A stretch of 12,328 nt of DNA from an uncultured Prevotella sp. (GTDB lineage: Bacteria > Bacteroidota > Bacteroidia > Bacteroidales > Bacteroidaceae), in the NCBI GenBank assembly GCA_937889855.1, contig CALBYK010000037.1, positions 1 through 12,328 on the forward strand. Direction: 5' to 3'. Each line of letters begins with the position of its first letter. Position 1 is the stretch's first letter. The notes under the pieces are model-generated. The model did no database searches. It was given only the letters and a program-made list of their open reading frames with translations, and was not told the DNA's origin. Position numbers and translations under genes: made by a program. Positions 1-6,498 of the stretch are shown here, in pieces.

Positions 1-39
1 ATTATAAGTAGCTGTGCAAAATTATCTTTACACATAATA

Positions 40-121
40 GGAGGGTATGACATTCCTGCCATATCCTCCAAATGGGCAGAACATCATGGCAGAGAGGGTA
101 TGGCAGTGATGCCATGCCCTC
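40..121. repeat. Two tandem copies of a palindromic hairpin repeat (terminator-like)
   Basis: Two stem-loops lie next to each other. The first has arms at 40-52 and 57-69 with a 4-nt loop TTCC (GGAA on the minus strand). Twelve of its 13 positions pair on either strand, counting one G-U. The second has arms at 94-105 and 110-121 with loop GTGA, and all 12 positions pair on the plus strand with one U-G. Both share the core GGAGGGTATGGCA / TGCCATACCCTCC with a third copy at 4221-4254. The second hairpin starts 13 nt past the stop codon of the minus-strand gene at 135, so the pair probably terminates that transcript or protects its 3' end. Repeat identity is read directly; function is inferred. 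Confidence 0.75.
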
Positions 122-134
122 CTATAGAAAGTGC

Positions 135-1709
135 TCATCTGATGTATTTTGTCGTTGCTTTGGTGCCGTCGCTGAAGGTTACGGTGCGCACGGTGACACC
201 TTTGCTGGGCTTGTTGACACGCCGTCCAAGGAGGTCGGTGTATTCCACCTTTTCCACATGTTTCTGTCCGACATCGCTCACGTCCACACCAGTGGGGTCA
301 GTGAGGGTATATTCGGTCACACCTGAGCTGTAGCGTTGGTCTCCGTCCACATACACAGCTTCCATGCCTATCGTCTTCTTGGGCTCTGTGTAGAAGTAGA
401 TGCGGCGGTTGTTGTCGTCGAGCTTGTAGAAGTCGTAGCTATCGTCAAAACTGTATGGCACGTCGGTCATGCTCTCCGTAATGCGCGAGTAATTGTCGGG
501 AGTCATCTCCACCTTTTCGCCGTCGATATACAGACAGTAGAAGAGATTGGCTGGGTCGAGGTACGGATTGTCCCCGTCCTGCGAGTAGTAGCTCAGCTTG
601 AACTCTATTGCAGCATATCCGAACATGTCGTCCCATGGCATGTATGCTGTGATGAGCGGCGGGAACGGCCTGCCTGCCACCTTGTCCCAGTGACTTATGA
701 GCGGATAGCGGTAGGTATCGAAGATGTTGGAGCTGCGGTCGTCGTCCTTGCTTTTGTGCACGAACATCATCTGCCGTGAGCTGAGCGTATTCTCCGACGG
801 GTCATAGGTGAAGACAAGCGGCTCGCTGCTGAGGCATGCCTTGTCGAACTCATCGCCCACTTCGCTCACTCCCTTGCCCATCACGCCCGACGACACGTAC
901 ACATAGCTTGCAGTCTTGGTATCGATGCCGAGTAGCGACGTGGCGGGGAATGTGGCGGTATTGCCTTTCATCTCGCCTTTTATCCAATAGCCGTGGAGGT
1001 TGGTCGTTAGGTCGCCGAGATACACGTTGTCACCATCAAAGGCATACTTCACGGGGTAGGTCTGCGATGTCTCGTCCGCACCCATGTAGAGCATGAGGCC
1101 GTCGTTTACTGTTGCCGTTGCCGACGGCTGTGAGTAGTTGTCGTCCACGCGTGTTGCCGTTGACGTCTCCTCACCGTAGCTCACCCACGCTCCATTGTCG
1201 TTGCACACGCCAATGATGTCGTCGTCGGCTTGTTTCTGTAGAGTCAGCGTGTTGTCCTTCCATGTGTAGCGCAGCACCTGTGCCTCGCCGGCCTCGTTGG
1301 GCTTGTAGGTAACGGTGTTGCCGTCCGTTACCTTGTGCATGCAGTTGAGGTAGCCGTATTTCTTCTCGCCAGAGAAGATGTCGTCCTCGGAGTATATTGC
1401 CTGCGGCAGCTGGAACTCAATGGTGTTGTCGTCCGTTAGCCTGCCCTTTATCCACGACTGCGAATAGAAGGAGTTGACGGGGTTCTCGAGATAAACGTAG
1501 CCGTCGTTGCCGAAGACAAGGCGTTGCCAGTCGCCCGTGCTTTGGCACGCCACGGCCCCGGTGTACTGCCCCTCGTATCCTTTTGTGGTACGGTAGAGGT
1601 TTACGGTCTCGCCGTTGGAGGGTTGTGTGATGATGGTCGGGGCATCTTGGGCGTAGAGCGTACCCGATGCAATGAGCGACAGAAATAGTGTGATGTAGTG
1701 TTTATTCAT
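135..1709 (-). CDS. Secreted protein of unknown function with internal duplication and a sorting-like C-terminal tail
   Basis: This is a 524-residue exported protein that I cannot assign to a named family. Residues 1-20 form a signal peptide (basic MNKHY, hydrophobic core, cleavage near LYA-Q). A module recurs twice: around residues 70-98 (YVYLENP, then SWIKGRL, then NTIEF) and 227-254 (NVYLGDL, then YWIKGEM, then NTATF). Each has the pattern VYL-x-WIKG-x-NTxxF, suggesting a beta-rich tandem fold. The end (about 485-524) contains YTDLLGRRV and resembles the short tails of Bacteroidales secreted proteins, though it is a weak match to a true T9SS domain. I chose ATG at 1709 over an in-frame TTG at 1715 because it gives a standard signal peptide. 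The gene is divergent from the GH97 gene, so shared regulation is possible but unproven. Confidence 0.8.
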   Translation of the reverse strand: MNKHYITLFLSLIASGTLYAQDAPTIITQPSNGETVNLYRTTKGYEGQYTGAVACQSTGDWQRLVFGNDGYVYLENPVNSFYSQSWIKGRLTDDNTIEFQLPQAIYSEDDIFSGEKKYGYLNCMHKVTDGNTVTYKPNEAGEAQVLRYTWKDNTLTLQKQADDDIIGVCNDNGAWVSYGEETSTATRVDDNYSQPSATATVNDGLMLYMGADETSQTYPVKYAFDGDNVYLGDLTTNLHGYWIKGEMKGNTATFPATSLLGIDTKTASYVYVSSGVMGKGVSEVGDEFDKACLSSEPLVFTYDPSENTLSSRQMMFVHKSKDDDRSSNIFDTYRYPLISHWDKVAGRPFPPLITAYMPWDDMFGYAAIEFKLSYYSQDGDNPYLDPANLFYCLYIDGEKVEMTPDNYSRITESMTDVPYSFDDSYDFYKLDDNNRRIYFYTEPKKTIGMEAVYVDGDQRYSSGVTEYTLTDPTGVDVSDVGQKHVEKVEYTDLLGRRVNKPSKGVTVRTVTFSDGTKATTKYIR

Positions 1710-1751
1710 AAGCAAAAGCTTTGTTTTTATTTCAGAATGTCGTTATTAAAA

Positions 1752-1763
1752 CAAATATATTTG
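1752..1763. promoter_or_regulatory. Symmetric promoter-like palindrome with a -7 box on both strands
   Basis: The 12-bp perfect palindrome CAAATATATTTG contains the Bacteroidetes -7 consensus TAnnTTTG on both strands: TATATTTG at 1756-1763 on plus and at 1759-1752 on minus. For the minus-strand gene starting at 1709 it would give a leader of roughly 35-40 nt, which is normal. For the GH97 gene it would give a leader of about 235 nt, which is less likely. I see no convincing -33 TTTG at the usual 19-21 bp spacing on either strand. Confidence 0.45.
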
Positions 1764-1830
1764 CAAATGTATTAAATTTTATTGACATATGCAAACAATG
1801 TGCACATAAAGAGTCTGTATACGTGGTATT

Positions 1831-1853
1831 GCAAACGTTTACACAACATGTTG
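1831..1853. promoter_or_regulatory. Two adjacent dyads, possible operator
   Basis: GCAAACGTTTAC (1831-1842) has the perfect 8-bp core AAACGTTT and an imperfect outer pair. Two bases on, CAACATGTTG (1844-1853) is a perfect 10-bp palindrome. The dyad centres are 12 bp apart, close to one helical turn. They lie between the divergent secreted-protein and GH97 genes. The first resembles the central CG dyad of LacI-family operators. That a carbohydrate regulator binds here is inference; no regulator gene of that type lies in the window. Confidence 0.35.
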
Positions 1854-2002
1854 CTAAATAAGAGTTAAAAGATTTTTACGGCGTAAAATAAATGCGTAAT
1901 TTCGCACATGATAAAACCTAAATGCACCTATTCAATGTTGTAGGATGCACAAATAATATCCGACGATAAAAATAAATCACTAATCCTTACATTAATTGAT
2001 AT

Positions 2003-4138
2003 ATGTATATAAAAAGCATCGCAGCCATGCTTGCGCTATTTCCTGCATTGGCATCGGCACAGACAGTGAAGTCGCCAAATGGTGACGTGAGTGTCACATT
2101 CTCGCTCACCGATAATGGACGCCCCACGTATGAGATGACATACAAGGGCAAGAAAGTAATCAATCCGTCCCATCTCGGACTGGAGCTTGCCAAGGACAAG
2201 CACGCCTCTAAGGGCATGGACGAGACCGACCTAATGGACGGATTCAAGGAAACCAACCACAAGACATCATCTTTCGACGAGACTTGGACACCTGTGTGGG
2301 GCGAGACCAAGACCATACGCAACAACTACAACGAGATGGAGGTTGACCTCAACCAGGCGTCTTCCAACCGCAACATCAAGCTGCGCTTCCGCGTCTACGA
2401 TTATGGTATGGGCTTGCGGTATGAGTTTCCGCAACAGAATGAGCTCAACTATTTCGTAATAAAGGAAGAGCACACACAGTTTGCTATGACCGGCGACCAC
2501 ACGGCCTACTGGATTCCGGGCGACTACGACACGCAGGAATACGAATACCAGATAACACCGCTCACAGGCATACGCCAGGTGATAGCCAAGAACCGTGAGG
2601 CGTATAAGTCGAACTCATCTACTACCGTATTCTCCGACACCGGCGTGCAGACATCGCTCCAGCTCAAGACCAAGGACGGGCTGTACATCAACATACACGA
2701 GGCAGCTTGCCTCGACTACCCTACGATGCACCTCAACCTCGACGACAAGTCGCTCGTCTTCGAGTCGTGGCTCACGCCTGACGCCGTGGGACGCAAGGGA
2801 TTCATCCAGACTCCGTTCAACACGCCGTGGCGCACCGTCCTCGTGAGTGATGACGCACGCGACATGCTCTCCAAAAAACTCACACTCAACCTCAACGAGC
2901 CTTGCAAGATAAAGGACACGTCGTGGATTCATCCTACAAAGTATTGCGGTGTTTGGTGGAACATGATTGTAGGCACGAAGACTTGGTCGTATACCAACGA
3001 CTTGCCATCGGTGCGCCTCGGCGAGACCGACTACTCCAAGTGCAAGCCAAACGGCACCCACGGCGCAACCACTGCCGAGGTGAAGCGTTACATAGACTTT
3101 GCAGCCAAGAATGGTCTCCAGGAAGTGCTTGTTGAGGGATGGAACGAAGGCTGGGAGGACTGGTTCGGACATCAGAAACTTGACGTGTTCGACTTTGTTA
3201 CGCCTTATCCCGACTTCGACATCAAGTATCTCAACGAGTATGCCCACTCAAAGGGTGTGAAGCTCATGATGCACCACGAGACATCGGCTGCCGCTCTCAA
3301 CTACGAGCGTCACTTAGAGGATGCCTTCAACCTTATGAACAAGTATGGTTACGATGCCGTTAAGACCGGTTACGTCGGCGACATCATCCCCCGTGGCGAA
3401 TACCACTACTCGCAGCTCATGAACAACCACTATCAACGCGTTGTTGAGCAGGCCGCCAAGCACCATATCATGGTCAACGCCCATGAGGCAACACGTCCTA
3501 CTGGCATCTGCCGCACATGGCCTAACCTCATCGGTAACGAGTCGGCACGCGGTACTGAGTATGAGGCTTTCGGCGGATCGGTGCCTTACCACACCGTCAT
3601 GCTGCCGTTTACCCGCTTGCAGGGTGGCCCGATGGACTATACGCCGGGCATCTTCGAGACGCAGCTCTCAACATGGAGCGACAACAAGTCGTATGTGCAC
3701 ACCACGCTCTGCGGACAGCTCTCGCTCTATCTCGTGATGTACTCGCCGCTGCAGATGGCTGCCGACCTGCCCGAGCACTACGAGAAGTATGACGACGCGT
3801 TCCAGTTCATACGCGACGTGGCTGCCGACTGGGACGACTCGCGCTATCTTGAGGCAGAGCCAGCCGAATATATCACCGTGGCACGCAAGGCAAAGGGCAC
3901 CGACAACTGGTTTGTAGGCGGCAAGACCAACAAGGCACGCCAGACTACCGTGAAGCTCGACTTCCTTGACAAGGGTGCCAAGTACGACTGCGCCATCTAC
4001 CAGGACGGCAAGGATGCCGACTACGAGACCAATCCGAAAGCCTACACCATACTTCACCGCACCGTCAAGAAGGGCGATGTGATAAAGGTCAAGGAAGCGC
4101 GTGGCGGAGGTTTCGCGGTGTCGTTGCTTAAGAAATAA
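2003..4138 (+). CDS. GH97 alpha-glucosidase, SusB-like inverting type
   Basis: This 711-residue exported glycoside hydrolase should remove glucose from the non-reducing ends of alpha-glucans in the periplasm. Residues 1-19 are a signal peptide (ALASA-Q). An N-terminal beta-sandwich, a catalytic barrel from about 300 and a C-terminal beta-domain follow. All key residues of Bacteroides thetaiotaomicron SusB are present at a constant offset of 13: E181 (SusB E194, calcium), E426 in HHETS (E439, base), E495 in NAHEATRPTG (E508, base), E513 (E526, calcium) and E519 in GTEYE (E532, acid). Having both base glutamates points to the inverting glucosidase branch, not the retaining galactosidases. An in-frame TGA at 1997-1999 limits the start to ATG 2003. 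No SusC/SusD pair or GH13 gene lies nearby, so it stands alone. Confidence 0.95.
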   Translation: MYIKSIAAMLALFPALASAQTVKSPNGDVSVTFSLTDNGRPTYEMTYKGKKVINPSHLGLELAKDKHASKGMDETDLMDGFKETNHKTSSFDETWTPVWGETKTIRNNYNEMEVDLNQASSNRNIKLRFRVYDYGMGLRYEFPQQNELNYFVIKEEHTQFAMTGDHTAYWIPGDYDTQEYEYQITPLTGIRQVIAKNREAYKSNSSTTVFSDTGVQTSLQLKTKDGLYINIHEAACLDYPTMHLNLDDKSLVFESWLTPDAVGRKGFIQTPFNTPWRTVLVSDDARDMLSKKLTLNLNEPCKIKDTSWIHPTKYCGVWWNMIVGTKTWSYTNDLPSVRLGETDYSKCKPNGTHGATTAEVKRYIDFAAKNGLQEVLVEGWNEGWEDWFGHQKLDVFDFVTPYPDFDIKYLNEYAHSKGVKLMMHHETSAAALNYERHLEDAFNLMNKYGYDAVKTGYVGDIIPRGEYHYSQLMNNHYQRVVEQAAKHHIMVNAHEATRPTGICRTWPNLIGNESARGTEYEAFGGSVPYHTVMLPFTRLQGGPMDYTPGIFETQLSTWSDNKSYVHTTLCGQLSLYLVMYSPLQMAADLPEHYEKYDDAFQFIRDVAADWDDSRYLEAEPAEYITVARKAKGTDNWFVGGKTNKARQTTVKLDFLDKGAKYDCAIYQDGKDADYETNPKAYTILHRTVKKGDVIKVKEARGGGFAVSLLKK

Positions 4139-4169
4139 TGGCATAAACATAGGGAGACAACCATTATTT
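4133..4169 (+). terminator. Inverted repeat at the GH97 stop codon
   Basis: AAATAATGG (4133-4141) and CCATTATTT (4161-4169) form a perfect 9-bp stem around a 19-nt loop. The left arm contains the GH97 TAA stop (4136-4138). The stem is AT-rich with no clean T-tract, so alone it would be a weak terminator. It may act with the stronger hairpins downstream. Confidence 0.3.
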
Positions 4170-4220
4170 CACCCGTGGCTGAGGTCTATGGTCTCCGCAA
4201 TAAGTAGTTTTACAAAAACA

Positions 4221-4254
4221 TAGGAGGGTATGGCAGGGATGCCATACCCTCCTA
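4221..4254. terminator. Near-perfect hairpin between convergent genes; third copy of the palindromic repeat
   Basis: TAGGAGGGTATGGCA (4221-4235) pairs perfectly over 15 bp with 4240-4254 around the tetraloop GGGA, which fits the stable GNRA class. On plus it is followed by GCTTTTATTTTTG. On minus it is followed by TGTTTTTG. It can therefore end both the GH97 transcript and the converging LytTR transcript. It is the most symmetric member of the family also present at 40-69 and 94-121. Confidence 0.8.
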
Positions 4255-4274
4255 CAGATAGCTTTTATTTTTGT

Positions 4275-4292
4275 CGCGAACATTAGTTCGCG
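4275..4292 (+). terminator. Secondary hairpin terminator for the plus strand
   Basis: CGCGAAC (4275-4281) and GTTCGCG (4286-4292) form a 7-bp GC-rich stem with loop ATTA. A T-rich run (GTTTCATTTTTTC) follows on the plus strand, as in an intrinsic terminator. It sits 12 nt beyond the LytTR stop on the minus strand, where the following bases are A-rich instead. It is probably a back-up stop for GH97 read-through. Confidence 0.5.
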
Positions 4293-4303
4293 GTTTCATT
4301 TTT

Positions 4304-5041
4304 TCATCTTCCAAGATACTTGTCGGCAAGGTATTTTGAGAGCGACTCCTTGTATATGTCACCTACAGGCAGATAGGTGTCGGCATCCATCACGATGCGG
4401 TTTTTGGTCACCTCATGCACCTTTCGCATGTTCACTATGTACGACCGGTGAATGCGAAGAAAATGCCCCGGCAGGTGTTCCTCCAGTTTTTTCATGCTGA
4501 GGAGTGTTATGACAGGTCGTTGTCCTTCAATATATATCTTCAGATATTCTGACATTCCTTCCACATATATTATATTTGAAATGTCTATGCGCACCACACG
4601 GTGGTCGGTCTTAAGAAACAGGCTATTGTCGTCGTTAGCCTCTTGTCTTGTGGCTGCGGCAGACGATGCTAATGTAGCATTCTCCAGCTCATAGCGTTTC
4701 TTCACGCGCGAGGCGGCACGGCGGAAATCGTCGAGGCTGAACGGCTTCAGCAAATAGTCCACGGCCTCTACCTTGTAGCCGTCCACGGCATATTCGGAGT
4801 AGGCTGTCGTGAATACAACGATGGGAGGTGCCGACAGTGAGCGCACAAAGTCCATGCCGTTGACATCTGGCATGTTTATGTCGATGAAGATGGCGTCTAT
4901 CTGCTCACGGTTCATTATACACTGTGCCTCTATGGCGCTCTGGCATTGTGCCACAAGCTCAAGGAACGGTATCTTTTGTGTGTATGCGGCGAGCTGCTGC
5001 AATGCGAGTGGCTCGTCGTCTATAACGAGTGTTCTTATCAT
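4304..5041 (-). CDS. LytTR-family response regulator
   Basis: This 245-residue regulator has an N-terminal receiver domain (about 1-115) and a C-terminal LytTR DNA-binding domain (about 140-240). Receiver landmarks are all visible: acidic D8 and D9, phospho-acceptor D54 in FIDINMPD, T79 in VVFTTAYSEYA and K99 in LLKPF. The LytTR part carries IIYVEGMSEYLKIY and the FLRIHRSYIVN segment typical of the AlgR/AgrA/LytR group. A short Ala/Ser-rich linker joins the domains. It begins 40 nt after the stop of the LytS-type kinase on the same strand, so the two are very likely an operon and a cognate pair. Phosphorylation at D54 should change binding to direct-repeat promoter sites; the target genes cannot be read from the window. 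Confidence 0.95.
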   Translation of the reverse strand: MIRTLVIDDEPLALQQLAAYTQKIPFLELVAQCQSAIEAQCIMNREQIDAIFIDINMPDVNGMDFVRSLSAPPIVVFTTAYSEYAVDGYKVEAVDYLLKPFSLDDFRRAASRVKKRYELENATLASSAAATRQEANDDNSLFLKTDHRVVRIDISNIIYVEGMSEYLKIYIEGQRPVITLLSMKKLEEHLPGHFLRIHRSYIVNMRKVHEVTKNRIVMDADTYLPVGDIYKESLSKYLADKYLGR

Positions 5042-5058
5042 TATTGCTATTTTGCAGG

Positions 5059-5078
5059 TGCCGGGCTCATGTCCGGCA
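5059..5078 (-). promoter_or_regulatory. Hairpin between kinase and regulator genes
   Basis: TGCCGG (5059-5064) and CCGGCA (5073-5078) form a 6-bp GC-rich stem with an 8-nt loop, filling half of the 40-nt gap between the kinase stop and the regulator start. On the minus strand no T-tract follows (CCTGCAAAATAG), so it is not a classical terminator. It could stabilise an upstream mRNA end or partly attenuate the regulator. The structure is seen; the role is inferred. Confidence 0.35.
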
Positions 5079-5081
5079 TTA

Positions 5082-6260
5082 CTATGGTTTGCTGATTTCC
5101 AAGCTATGTGTCGAGTTCCCGCTCGACACCTCCTGTTGTGAGAGTGGCATCTCGAGCTTTACCCGATACACGGTGTCCCCGTCGTTTATCTCAAGCTTGT
5201 ATTTCTTGGGGAACAGCAGGTCGAGGCGTCGTCGCACATTGGCAAGTCCCATACCCTTTCCTTTGTCGTTTGCAGACTGGGACGGCTTGCTGTTCACGCA
5301 ACTGAACTGCAGTCGGTCCGGCTCTATGTCGATTTTGATGTCTATGAACGACTCCGTGCGGTAGCTTATGCCGTGCTTGAAGGCGTTCTCTACAAAGATG
5401 ATGAGCAGCAGTGGCGGCAGCATACGGTCGGGCAAGTTGTCGGGTGTGTTGAGGCTTATTCTCACGCGGTCGGTGTACCGGAGGCGCATCAGTTGCACGT
5501 AGTTGCTCAGGAACTGCACCTCGCGTGGCAGCGGCACGAGCCGGTTGTTGCCTTCGTAGAGAATATAGCGCATCATCTTCGACAGTTCAACGATTGTTGT
5601 CTTGGCACGCTCGGGATCGATGTCGACGAGGGCGTGGATGTTGTTGAGGGTGTTCATGAAGAAATGGGGGTTGACCTGATACTTGAGATACTCAAGTTGA
5701 CGCTCAAGGTTCTGCCGTTCTACCTGAACAAGCAACTTTGAGTCTTCCTGCGACTTGAAGTAAAGCTTAACGCCGAGGTTCATGCCCATGAGCAGCAGTC
5801 CACCGATGGCTGCCACCATCTCGCCAGGTCCGAACATGGGCATTGGTTCCAAGGGACGCATCTCCGGTCTTCGGCGTTCCTGCTTCCAGAGTTCACGCCC
5901 ATCACGCTCACTGTTTCTATCCTTTGATATTGGCATTTCCATACGGTCGCGGTGCATGTGCCGGTCGTGTTGCGGACGTATGGCCCACAGCGCCACCATC
6001 GTCACCACAAGCATGCCTGTGCAAAGTATGGAATAGAGCCATGTGCGGCGCTTCACAATCAGTAGCGGCGCGAGCACGAAGTTGTGTATGGCGAACAGTA
6101 CGAGCCATACGGTGTTGAACTTCCATGCGTTGAAAATTTCTGCCCATGTGAAGCCGATGTGCGGGTCGCTTGACATGCGTATGTAGAGTCCCATCACCGG
6201 TGACAGATAGAGCACTATCCACATGAGTGTGTATATGATATGTTCCTTGCGAAAATTCAT
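5082..6260 (-). CDS. LytS/YehU-type sensor histidine kinase
   Basis: This is a membrane histidine kinase of the His_kinase (LytS-like) class, 392 residues from the chosen start. Four membrane segments lie at about 8-28, 49-69, 74-94 and 146-167; the basic KRRTW between segments 2 and 3 fits a cytoplasmic loop. Residues 95-145 therefore form a periplasmic loop rich in Met, His and charge. A coiled coil (about 168-195) leads into YQVNPHFFMNTLNNIHAL, with the phospho-acceptor H199. The ATP-binding part shows the N box VENAFKHG (292 region) and the G box GKGMGLANV (334 region). An ATG at 6293 would add 11 residues, but a promoter -7 box (6288-6281) lies inside that extension, so ATG 6260 is preferred. 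It precedes and should phosphorylate the LytTR regulator. Confidence 0.92.
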   Translation of the reverse strand: MNFRKEHIIYTLMWIVLYLSPVMGLYIRMSSDPHIGFTWAEIFNAWKFNTVWLVLFAIHNFVLAPLLIVKRRTWLYSILCTGMLVVTMVALWAIRPQHDRHMHRDRMEMPISKDRNSERDGRELWKQERRRPEMRPLEPMPMFGPGEMVAAIGGLLLMGMNLGVKLYFKSQEDSKLLVQVERQNLERQLEYLKYQVNPHFFMNTLNNIHALVDIDPERAKTTIVELSKMMRYILYEGNNRLVPLPREVQFLSNYVQLMRLRYTDRVRISLNTPDNLPDRMLPPLLLIIFVENAFKHGISYRTESFIDIKIDIEPDRLQFSCVNSKPSQSANDKGKGMGLANVRRRLDLLFPKKYKLEINDGDTVYRVKLEMPLSQQEVSSGNSTHSLEISKP

Positions 6261-6280
6261 CTTTGAGTTTTTAGACGGCA

Positions 6281-6288
6281 CAAATGTA
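6281..6288 (-). promoter_or_regulatory. Promoter -7 box of the kinase-regulator operon
   Basis: TACATTTG on the minus strand matches TAnnTTTG exactly. About 20 bp upstream is a T-rich block (complement of the A-run at 6309-6313) in the -33 position. Transcription should start near 6275, leaving about 15 nt before ATG 6260 and excluding an ATG at 6293. Confidence 0.6.
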
Positions 6289-6387
6289 TACATATTATAT
6301 ATATAATGAAAAATTATTCAACGAATGGTGGATATCAGTCTGTGGATTTGAGAATAGTGTCTGGCATGTACATGTGGATAAACAAAT

Positions 6388-6435
6388 ACGGGTGGGCGGC
6401 AATGGGCCTCACGAAGCCGTTTGCCGTCCACCCGT
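6388..6435 (-). terminator. Strong intrinsic terminator of the secreted-protein operon
   Basis: ACGGGTGGGCGGCAA (6388-6402) pairs with TTGCCGTCCACCCGT (6421-6435) over 15 bp with a single G-T wobble. The 18-nt loop holds a small inner GGC/GCC stem. On the minus strand the stem is followed by ATTTGTTTAT. It lies about 65 nt past the stop codon at 6499 and upstream of the kinase promoter, so it should insulate the two operons. Confidence 0.75.
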
Positions 6436-6498
6436 TTGCGTATTGAGTGAATGCAGAATATATTTTACTTTACTGCAATTTTCATTTGTCCCACATCC

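Noticed and set aside
40..121. CRISPR-like array from the repeated hairpins at the left edge
   Set aside because: There are only two copies, they are imperfect and in mixed orientation, there is no regular spacer, and no cas gene is present.
336..779. 147-residue open frame opposite the first secreted protein
   Set aside because: The minus-strand product has a signal peptide, repeats and tail; this Val/His-rich frame has none of these.
1707..1715. TTG start two codons upstream for the 524-residue protein
   Set aside because: The ATG at 1709 gives a standard basic signal-peptide start, and TTG starts are rare here.
2615..3247. 210-residue open frame antisense to the GH97 gene
   Set aside because: It lies wholly opposite a firmly identified enzyme, shows no recognisable domain and reads as a codon-bias shadow.
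3668..4150. 160-residue open frame antisense to the GH97 C-terminus
   Set aside because: The conserved coding signal is on the plus strand; no promoter or family features support this frame.
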